Assembly (NCBI GenBank): GCA_036873755.1
Contig: JAVTVY010017310.1
Coordinates: 1-64,000, forward strand
Source of the DNA: Hanleya hanleyi
Lineage: Eukaryota; Mollusca; Polyplacophora; Lepidopleurida; Hanleyidae
DNA length: 64,000 nt
Direction of reading: 5' to 3'
Shown piece by piece: positions 56,212 to 64,000 of the stretch (within the stretch, counting starts at the first letter, position 1; the number at the start of each line of letters is the position of its first letter). The notes under the pieces were generated by a model. That model had not been told where the DNA came from, did no database searches, and worked only from the letters and a program-made list of their open reading frames with translations. Both the position numbers and the translations under genes were made by a program.

Positions 56212-56582
56212 TACAAGCGTCTAGTCCGTCATTCATAATCCAGCCGTCGTCCATTAGAGAATATCCGCGTCCATAATCCAAAGACCTATTCCATTTTCCA
56301 TATAACAGTATTAGCACCAAATTCAAAAAGACAATCATAGTATACATAAACATAGGCTTGTTTCCTGCAAGAGAGAAGCGGTCAACAGTTTTCAATGATG
56401 CCGGCAAGACATCATGATGTTCCAAAAATATCAAATCCGTATCGCTGATCAGTATTCTTAATCCATAATATTCGTTATAGAGTCGTCATCTAAAAAAAAG
56501 ATGTATCTCAGTCACGCTTTGATTGTGACTGTTCATATGAATACCATGAGGATCTTGAAGTACATGGGTTCATACGGCCCCT
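56212..56582 (-). repeat. 0.4-kb repeat, copy B (inverted)
   Basis: Minus-strand copy lying between RT motifs B and C. It lacks the TTGTGTCTAATTCCGC end and stops at GGCTAGGGGCC. Confidence 0.85.
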
Positions 56583-57062
56583 AGCCGATCCATTCAAAGC
56601 CCGTTCCTCCTCATTCGCCAAACGCTATATAGACGATCTTCTCGCTGTGGATAATCGCTATATAAATGACACAGTAAAGGATTATCCACCTTCACTGGAT
56701 TTGAAGGAAACTACAGATAACCCTACAGGCATATCGTTTTTAGACCTATATCTCTATAAAAATGAAGCGGGCCTTCTCTCTCGTCGACTGTATGACAAAT
56801 GAGATGATTACAATTTCGACATCGTAAACTATCCTTTTCTGCATATGGCGTATACATATCTCGCCTAGTAGCATTTGCTAGATCCTGTGTTAAATGTGAC
56901 GATTTTAATCAACGTCACAAAACATTGTTGCAGAAACTTATAAAACAGGGCTATTCCAAAAAGCGCCTCCACTCAAAGTTTCTAAAATCTGGCGATACAT
57001 ATCGCATGCTGATAGCAAAATACGACCGTAGCGTGCAAGATCTATGGCGTTACGTTTCGTAA

Positions 57063-57464
57063 CTTGTGTCTAATTCCGCTTAACCCGGGGCTAGGGGCCG
57101 TATGAACCCATGTACTTCAAGATCCTCATGGTACTCATATGAACAGGCACAATCAAAGCGTGACTGAGATACATCATTTTTTAGATGACGACTCTATAAC
57201 GAATATTATGGATTAAGAATATTGATCAGCGATACGGATTTGATATTTTTGGAACATCATGATGTCTTGCCGGCATCATTGAAAACTGTTGACCGCTTCT
57301 CTCTTGCAGGAAACAAGCCTGTGTTTATGTATACTATGATTGTCTTTTTGAATTTGGTGCTAATACTGTTATATGGAATATGGAATAGGTCTTTGGATTA
57401 TGGACGCGGATATTCTCTAATGGACGACGACTGAATTATGAATGACGGACCAGACGCTTGTAAC
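57063..57464 (+). repeat. 0.4-kb repeat, copy C
   Basis: Directly after the RT C terminus, in the same orientation as copy A. A and C flank the main RT fragments, as PLE pseudo-LTRs do; alternatively both are independent insertions. Confidence 0.85.
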
Positions 57465-58176
57465 AGCAGGGTGCAGCGTTTCTTGCAAATATCACTTTTC
57501 GAGTTCAGCGCCATCTGCATGACGCGTCCTCATATATGCCGTGTTTATTCAGGTCCGCGTGTACCCCTGCCTGAGGAACAGAACTGCATCAATACGAAGA
57601 CCTGTATGAGCGCAGCTGCTGCAAATTCGGAGTCTTCGTATTCCGACTGACGAAAGAAACAGAGTGAAAACCAATGGCTTGACACCGTGTGGATATATGC
57701 CACGAAATTGGAATACTACCACGAGGAGAGTACTGTATTTTATCCTACCCGCACATCCTTCACCGATGAAAATTCGAGCCTCCACAGACTATAACTATAG
57801 CTCAAGGAACCATTTCATGCCCAGATAGGAGTAGAACGTGTCAACTACTCCATCCAGACATGGGTCCTGACAAGATTCTGGGTGACCATACCCAAACAGC
57901 GGCACATGTGCAAGTCAGGATCTCATCTGTAAACGCTCTCCAGTCGCCGACACGGTTCGGTCGTACGATGTAGGATACACGAAAGTGGTGAAGGAAGATG
58001 CCAAGCTTGTCAGCGGGATTATGATTGAAGTTGCAATAAATTTGTTGAGGAAACATAGCGCCGAGAGACTGCTAACAGAATACCCAAAACACCGATCGGT
58101 AGTACCTGCTTGGTCAGCCATCCAACAGTGCGTGCAACAAGTGAAAGCAGCCGTGAAACTATGCCGACAATACTAG
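57438..58176 (+). pseudogene. Unidentified frame-broken coding-like stretch (plus strand)
   Basis: Successive open pieces in different plus-strand frames read like ordinary protein: SRVQRFLQISLFEFSAICM (from about 57468), TVWIYATKLEYYHEESTVFY (about 57688), HVQVRISSVNALQSPTRFG (about 57905) and KEDAKLVSGIMIEVAINLLR (about 57991) to a stop at 58176. No family recognised. Breaks are not at splice-like sites, so a decayed intronless gene is more likely than an exon series. Confidence 0.35.
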
Positions 58177-58249
58177 CTGGAAGTTCAGCTGCAGCTTTTC
58201 ATTTCATGTGTTGTTTGACCCTTTCCTTCACGCCTTGACTTGTTCACCT

Positions 58250-59124
58250 GGGGCTATCTGCAGTAGGGGATGTAGTGAGCCGGTAAGCTCTGCGAGAGAA
58301 TCGTGGATACGACAAACCGAAACGCTGAGACCGCTTCTCCAGGTTTTTGCCACCATCGGCTAGTGTGGTGTCTTCGTGGTTGATGCGTCAAATGGTTCTA
58401 TGCACTCCGTTAATCTACAAGCGCAGGGCTTTTCTGTTAATAATGTACCTAGAGACGAAGCGTTCTTTTCATGTCACACAGTCAAGCAGCCCTTTTCTAA
58501 CTTCCTCGTCGAGGTTTGCACTTCGTCTCATTGACTTGTTCAGGGTTGAGCAATATGCTCGTCTAACTCCGTGAGATTTGCTAGGATATCGACGAGCTAG
58601 CATCAGGTGCGTTGTAGAGATTTACCAATGACCAACTTTGCAGTTGTTGGTGGTGTAATTCTCCAGTTCACGATTAGCTTTTATGACATTTGTGTTAACT
58701 TCTGGCAACTGGGATTAGAAATTCTAACGGGTCGATCTCCAATGTCAAGCGAACCTGGGTAAATTCCTGTCAAGCCAACGTCGGGGATGCGACTTTAAGT
58801 CCGCCGACTCTTACCCCTTTTCGTAAGGCTCGGGTGTCGGTTCAGTGGAGAAGAACGTTTAGTATATTCTTGGTGATCATACACCTGGTCCTCATGCCCA
58901 AATTCGTTGAACTCATGTCCCTCTGCTGGCAATATATTAAAAGGTACTAATACGACAGATATTAACTCCAATACCGCGAAATCGCAATACTGATCGAAAA
59001 CTCCATCACTCGACAGATCGAGGCCAATGAAGCCCACAGCATCAACGGCAGCGACGTATTCCTCGGCTTCACGAGAATGTAGTCTACCAAGGCACTCTGG
59101 ATGACAATCTAGCGGATTTGATAA
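58250..59124 (-). pseudogene. Unidentified frame-broken coding-like stretch (minus strand)
   Basis: The clearest piece is an uninterrupted frame 58795-59124 (109 codons, no ATG at its start): AEEYVAAVDAVGFIGLDLSS near the beginning, VVLVPFNILPAEGHEFNEFG later. Downstream on the same strand follow DVGLTGIYPGSLDIGDRPVR (58690-58780) and RRSANLDEEVRKGLLDCVT (58470-58550) separated by stops. Divergent to the plus-strand stretch that begins at 59146, 21 bases away. Confidence 0.4.
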
Positions 59125-59145
59125 TCACGACTGGAGGAGCTACAG

Positions 59146-60024
59146 ATGGAAGAGACCATAATTATAAGCCTTTATAGCAGAGGCTGTCAGGGATCAGTCT
59201 TGCAAACATCTGGAATTCGATCTGCTGAATTCCCATTTGCTGTTTTATCAGGCCGCTTTGAATACCACATCAGCTACGAGCTGGCGTACGTTGACTACTC
59301 CCGTGTGGTTAAAGCTACGGGTGACGCCAACGCGACGTATACGATAGTAGGTTGCATTATTAAACGGTCACACAGCTTGGTCTGCCTATGCGTAATCATT
59401 GCCAGAGCCGCCAGTCAATTCTATACAACGTGTTATACGTCACCGGCGCATTGGCATAGGTAAGAGTGCGGTGTTATGGCATGTCAAACTTAACGCGCTA
59501 CCCAGTGATATCAGTCCCGTTTGCGTCAGGAACGTATGCCATATGGGATGTGTACCTCTTCTTTGCACGGATGAGGGTTCGGGCCGCCACATAGGGAATA
59601 GCTGTGGGAAATTACCGTACAGCTAGTGATATAACACAGAAAATACGCCCATTGAATCTATACCTTTAAGATATCTATATTTCAAGATAAAGATAGTCAA
59701 CAACGCAGTGAATCCTTCCATTATCATTGCAGTTGTCATGGCGATCCAAGACATGCTTGTCAAGCAAGAAATAATTCCCGACACCATCTTAGAATGATAC
59801 TGAATAATTGTGTTGTTAGTTTCATAGAAGCCGGAGAAGCAATGACTTCTGTGGCATTCCGTGTTGGTCCTGGTGGTATTTTTTATAAATATGCAGTAAG
59901 TAGATTTGCCTGTGGGTCTTTTTTCCATCACCCTTGCTATGATGTTTGGGCGATGCCCTCGTATATGCTCGAACCGCTTCAGGAGGGAACAATTTTTTCG
60001 GGGCTCTCGGTCGCACGGGTCTAG
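59146..60024 (+). pseudogene. Unidentified frame-broken coding-like stretch (plus strand)
   Basis: Plus-strand pieces in order: 59146-59463 (from an ATG, includes YELAYVDYSRVVKATGDANA), about 59480-59590 (PVISVPFASGTYAIWDVYLF), about 59640-59795 (RYLYFKIKIVNNAVNPSIII) and 59794-60024 (AFRVGPGGIFYKYAVSRFAC, ends SGLSVARV). Consecutive pieces change frame without intron signals. The competing minus frame 59623-60054 (143 codons) is judged a shadow because three plus-strand pieces cover the same span with more protein-like content. No family recognised; a structural (capsid-like) protein of a large DNA virus is one guess. Confidence 0.4.
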
Positions 60025-60187
60025 ATGAATAGAACAAACGCCACGAACTACCATTGAAATCTACAACTCGCCCGTAAGTATGAAAACAACAAGAAATCAT
60101 TAGATTTTGTAATCGGATGCATCTGATTTGACATTCGTGCTAATAGAACCTCCGATCTTGAATAGAGCAGAACCGAATAGGTAACTG

Positions 60188-60343
60188 CTACAGATCGTGA
60201 ACCTCGGCTATCGGTTTGTTATTCGCCTTGAGCAGTGGACTTTGGCTCAAATAAAGTCGGGAGCTGCTCATCGGCGTCGGTATATTGTCTATGCCTCCTA
60301 CAAATTGTTGTAGCGCGTATCCAGCCACTACTTCCAGTTTCAT
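60188..60343 (-). pseudogene. Short coding-like frame
   Basis: 51 codons from an ATG at 60343 to TAG at 60188: MKLEVVAGYALQQFVGGIDN at the start. Protein-like composition but too short to be sure; it may be a remnant of a longer minus-strand gene. Confidence 0.3.
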
Positions 60344-60499
60344 AGCCTATTTTTGAGAAAGGATAAATTCCGGCTCATGGGCGCTCAGTAGTGCTGCTAA
60401 TGCGCTTCCTAAAAAACCCACTTAACTGCTCTTTTTCGGGCGATACGACAGCTAGAGGATACTGGCTGCTTCTTCAATGCTTCAACACTTGAATAGCTG

Positions 60500-60587
60500 T
60501 ATCGCTTCATCAAGCCTCTAAGTACACCGGCTTGCGATGGACATATCGCTTCATCAAGCCTCTAAGTATACCGGCTTGCGATGGACA
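60500..60587. repeat. 44-bp tandem duplication
   Basis: TATCGCTTCATCAAGCCTCT...GATGGACA occurs twice back to back (60500-60543, 60544-60587) with one difference (ACACC/ATACC). A local slippage-type duplication. Confidence 0.9.
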
Positions 60588-60862
60588 CACCACATTCTAG
60601 TCTACTACAGCTCAAAAGTATACTATCATGGGATCGTTGAGATTAAATACACCAGGCAGACGCATCGACCACAAAGCTAAGCAATGTCCCCTAAGACGTT
60701 GTCAAGGTTTGGTTATTATAGAATATCTGGCAAATCTACCTTTCAGCTCCGTGCATGATTCCAAGGCCAATGTTTGAGGTTTAGGTCCCACATGAGGTAT
60801 ACCAAGTTGACGTCTTCTTCCGGCCACATAATGAGATCAGGCGTAAAATGGTGAATTTCACC

Positions 60863-61399
60863 TCAACAATGTTGAACATTGTCAGTCTCTGAAAAAAGCT
60901 GGGCCATTAGCTCAAATAAAGTTATCGAGACTGCTACCCCGTTATCGCAAATCCACAGCCTCGGAAATGGCCGCTGCTCCAGGTAGACCCTGGTCATAAG
61001 CCAGATGTCCCTTACCAGGGTGTCCATATCGCCGGGGTCTGTATCGAGGCTCCGGGTTAGGAGTTCAATGTCTGCCTTCGAGATCTGAGTGATCTTGTTG
61101 ATAACAGAGCATCCAAGAGTGCAATATTTGGGGAGCCCTTCTGGGTCTCAAACGATAGTATAGCCCCAGTCACCTCAAATGCGTCCAGGATGCCACTTTG
61201 GACCATGTAGCTGAACAGTGCGGTGTTTTGTCTTCGTGGATGACAGTCGCTTCATTGTTAATGATGCAAACCCGTTGGACGAGGTCATCTGGGCCGTGGG
61301 GAACTGGGCGTTGGTCTCAACTAGCTCGTTGTGCTTTTCTTCGGGTCCTGAAGGACGATATTCTCGTCTTGAGTTTTTGCTTGCCCAGATGTCGCTCGC
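60863..61399 (-). pseudogene. Unidentified frame-broken coding-like stretch (minus strand)
   Basis: Three consecutive minus-strand open pieces in different frames: near 61399-61203 (EEKHNELVETNAQFPTAQMT), 61220-61090 (LFSYMVQSGILDAFEVTGAI) and 61110-60863 (TDPGDMDTLVRDIWLMTRVY, ending at a TGA at 60863). Two frame changes are needed, at about 61215 and 61105. The 5' end is cut by the inverted-repeat element that begins at 61403. Not recognised. Confidence 0.45.
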
Positions 61400-61402
61400 T
61401 TA

Positions 61403-63109
61403 GGGGTCACGTCCAATTAATCGAGGCACTTTCTCGATGCCTTCGAGATGTATCGAGAAATTTCTCGGTTGAAACCGGGAACGCAGATCCGGGACCCCTG
61501 AAGACGTCTCTCGGTTTGTTCTCGGTTCCATCTCGATCGGAACGTCTCGGTTTTCGAGATGGATACGAAATTTATCTTTAATCTCGAAGGGGGTCCCGGT
61601 TCCAATAGGCCTCTGTTTTTTCCCGTTAATTTGTCCTATCTTAACTTCTCAGGCGATTAGAGTGTTGCACGGGTACCATATTTTGGGGGCGCTTTTTGAA
61701 ATTCGTTTTCCATTTTATTCATCGTTTAATCGATATATCTATGTTCTGATGTTTCCTGAATCCAACTAAACGAAAACTTTTATTTATCTATATATAAATT
61801 ATGAATATATAATTGAGTGAACTTTTCTCACATAAATATTTGATTGTATATCGGACTAGTATCCGTCGCGGAATAAATGACATCAACTGGATATGATCTG
61901 AATAAAAATTATATGGAAGCATGCGTTATTTATTGTTCTATAAAGTTGGTTTTCTGACCAAACATGGATCGTGTCAACCGAAAAATGAATGTTATGTTAA
62001 ATGTTTGATCGATGTATTACCTCGGTGTGTAATTTTTTGATAAGTCGGTAATATTCATTGCAGATTCCATTTTAAAAGAATTACTGTGATATAGTTCAAA
62101 TAAGGAGATTATATCAACAACTTTTATTTTTGACACTAAAGCTTGCCTGAACGTGGTTAGCGGAAATACTGGCAATCGGAACTAGAGGTGTTGATAAGTC
62201 ACGCCACAGTCGGTCCGTGAAAACCCGTCGGCTTGAAACAACAGCGAAGGGAGAGGAGTTAATTTCTGAAAACAAACCGAAACAATGCTGTTGGCGGGGG
62301 CTTGATAATATATTCACGTACTGTTATTTGTTGCTGATTTCATGTGTCTGGGAAATTAACCAAAGAGTGAAGTAATTACCCACCAATTCACAGAGCAATG
62401 ACGCTTTATACCAACGGTTACGTACATTTTACTAAAAACGATACCGCGTGTTGTTTGTCTCAAAACTTCGATTGAGCGTTTATGTGTATATTCTCCGGTT
62501 TACAGTGAATTACCAGACGTGGTCCACGTGGTAGTCTCTTTATTTCTGACCACGGGGGGAGGGGGGGGGGATATCTGACGATAAAGATCTCCCCTTCTAA
62601 TAAACTGTCAGAGGGACATGTGGAATTTTATTGTAGACTTGCGGAATTTATTTCAATTCGCATTTTCTGCAAGAATCTTATGAAGTGATTCAAATTCTAA
62701 AAACAGGTTCAAATTAACCGAATAATAATGAGCCAGTTTATACATTTTAAATTTGTGGTGTTTTTTTTCTTTCCATTCATAACGTTTAGAGAAACGTTTA
62801 GGGAATAACAAAATTATCTAATTCATTATTCCTGTTTAAATGCACATGTACACGCCTAGATCAATCTCGCTGCCACAGAGTATACGCCTTTCGAATGGTT
62901 CAAACTTTCATTTGATGGCATCTCGATTCCATTCTCGAAGCATGTCGAGTTATTTCGAGGAGGATCGAGATGGTCTTGCGCTTCGAGGGAAAACCGGGAC
63001 CAAAACGGGTCAACAATCGATAGAGATAAACCGGGACCCTTCGAGACGAGATATTTATCGGTTTTACTCGTTTATCGATAAACCGCCTCGATCGATTGGA
63101 CGTGACCCC
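61403..63109. mobile_element. Terminal-inverted-repeat element with TTA target duplication
   Basis: Ends are GGGGTCACGTCCAAT on the left and its inverse on the right, with the similarity continuing into ATCGAGGC. TTA stands outside both ends (61400-61402 and 63110-63112). Inside each end are about 200 bases packed with TCTCGA/TCGAGA and CCGGGACC motifs, loosely inverted; the 1.3-kb centre is AT-rich and lacks a transposase frame. A 3-bp TTA/TAA duplication and G-rich ends fit non-autonomous PIF/Harbinger elements, but this is inferred from structure only. Confidence 0.7.
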
Positions 63110-63112
63110 TTA

Positions 63113-64000
63113 TGACTGAACCTGGTTGGACCTTTTCGGACAGCATCGGCCAGACGCAGCCGCTATTTGCGATGATCTATATCTTGCTGGGTTGATGGCT
63201 GACACAATAAAGATTTCCTCGCCTGCGATATCTTTCAGAAGAATTGACCGCTTGAAGATCTTCTTCAGCAAATTTTATGTTATTCCTTACCATTTGAAGC
63301 CAGGTTAGCCAGGTTGGATTTGTTTGCTCGAGAGCAGTCTACTACTTCCCATAGCCGTGTAAATAATGTGACTAAACGGGAACTCGTCTCGCGACTGCAA
63401 GATTACCACCTCAAACTTCTTGTTACGGACAAACTTATGTGTTCAGTTTTTATTGAGAATTATTTTATTTAATATGATTCAGATGCTAGAGACTAATATC
63501 TTGTCTAGCTGGACTCACTACTGGTGTACGTGAGGCTAATCTTGCGGTCTACCAGTCTGCTAGAGCGTGTGCATGTGAAGCAATGCAGCTTACGAGGTAA
63601 AATGGTAGGACTCAATGAGTTTTCTGCTTTGAGACGAAGTCTACAAAAACGGTATGTTTTACTTAGAGCTAAGCTATAATTCATATGCTATCATCTCTGT
63701 AAAAATGTAAATTCATAAACCGCATACAGTTGATGTTGTCTGGCGCATTATTTGAGCCCATAAAGCTTTGTGAATGTTTGTTTGTTTTCACAGCTATGTA
63801 AAACCATGTGCTTCTCAGACAGGCCACGTTTATGAAGTAGGTGCAGAGTTATCTCCCTTGGTACATAACTGCGGTATATTGGGCATATGTTAGATGTTCG
63901 TATGTGAAACATGTGTTTTCTTTATCAGAAACTTTATTTTAGACGTAGGAATTGGACGTTCTCTGTACGAGTGTTGTATATACTGATTTAGGCGATGTAT
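63113..64000. other. Right flank; coding-like pieces of uncertain strand
   Basis: A plus-strand open stretch 63245-63470 reads FEARLARLDLFAREQS and RELVSRLQDYHLKLLVTDKL. A minus-strand alternative (about 63120-63290) reads LLKDIAGEEIFIVSAINPAR and would join the stretch ending at 61399 across the inserted element. I cannot decide between them. 63480-64000 shows nothing recognisable. Confidence 0.3.

Larger units (their letters stand above)
55040..57066 (+). pseudogene. Decayed PLE-type reverse transcriptase, interrupted by repeats
   Basis: Collinear fragments of one RT in several frames: LEDLFNNHKTFLKERGIGL (55156-55212), KMHKSSYKARFRAGSRSCTT (about 55653-55712), WDFTTLYTTIPYQDL (motif A, about 55889-55933), MGTNCAPLLTDLYLFSYEY (motif B, about 56132-56188), RYIDDLLAVDN (motif C, about 56622-56654), ISFLDLYLY (motif D) and a C terminus to about 57060. 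These motif signatures are of the Penelope/telomerase-related RT group, distinct from the PLE at 36-40 kb. It is broken by stops, frameshifts, insertion of repeat A (55203-55607) and an inverted repeat B (56212-56582). No GIY-YIG domain was found. Confidence 0.8.

Noticed and set aside
59623..60054. 143-codon minus-strand frame with a predicted membrane segment
   Set aside because: The plus strand over the same span contains several more protein-like pieces continuous with neighbouring plus-strand stretches; the minus frame is probably a shadow, though this is not certain.

Overview
The window is repeat-dominated animal nuclear DNA, most likely from a marine invertebrate and plausibly a mollusc. 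This rests on element types only: a Penelope-like element (PLE) with a GIY-YIG endonuclease, a second PLE-type reverse transcriptase (RT), a 5'-truncated LINE with an (ATTCA)-type tail, tRNA-derived SINEs, several 140-180 bp satellites, and a sulfotransferase exon with a splice acceptor. No bacterial operons, rRNA genes or CRISPR array are visible. No species call can be made from the sequence alone.

Layout. 1-1210: an imperfect palindrome of about 0.9 kb running off the left edge, then CA-rich microsatellite. 1415-2672: one intact single-exon gene with TATA box, three C2H2 zinc fingers and poly(A) signals. 2870-5710: satellites with period near 176 bp (CRE-rich), a two-copy block, and a family carrying NRF-1-like sites. 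6137-17165: two and a half tandem copies of a 4.5-5.1 kb segment containing satellites, a SINE and a small inverted-repeat element; a partial fourth copy lies at 23.9-26.75 kb. 17.2-18.4 and 26.8-27.8 kb: a 146-bp tandem repeat. 18.5-20.1 and 27.8-28.5 kb: three copies of the last exon of a carbohydrate sulfotransferase. 20.5-21.0 kb: a GCGCCTAATCGTGT minisatellite. 21.85-23.92 kb: an insertion with 650-bp terminal direct repeats inside a satellite. 30.45-30.87 kb: sixteen short GATATC palindromes. 31-35 kb: no recognisable gene.

35.4-40.55 kb: a LINE 3' remnant followed by an apparently complete PLE on the minus strand. It has two 170-bp direct terminal repeats that look identical, an ORF1, an RT/GIY-YIG ORF2, a canonical U UUU UUA slippery site in the correct phase where the two frames overlap, and a hammerhead-ribozyme-like fold in each terminal repeat whose core C3-G8 pair appears changed to U3-A8. 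This is the best supported candidate for something new.

40.76-41.02 kb: a foldback repeat. 41.1-43.1 kb: satellites interrupted by an inverted piece of the second PLE-type element. 43.43-46.94 and 50.06-50.37 kb: a 157-bp satellite split by a LINE with a 12-bp target duplication. 50.4-51.3 kb: a weak coding candidate. 53.2-54.3 kb: a foldback array. 55.0-57.5 kb: a decayed PLE-type RT broken up by copies of a 0.4-kb repeat. 57.4-61.4 kb: a block of intronless, frame-broken coding-like stretches on both strands that I cannot identify. 61.40-63.11 kb: a terminal-inverted-repeat element with a TTA target duplication that interrupts this block.

Most genes here are mobile-element genes rather than a host pathway. 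The PLE ORFs would work together (nucleic-acid-binding ORF1, polymerase plus endonuclease ORF2). The zinc-finger gene and the sulfotransferase exons are the only candidates for host or domesticated coding sequence. Repeat identities were judged by eye, so percentages are not given.
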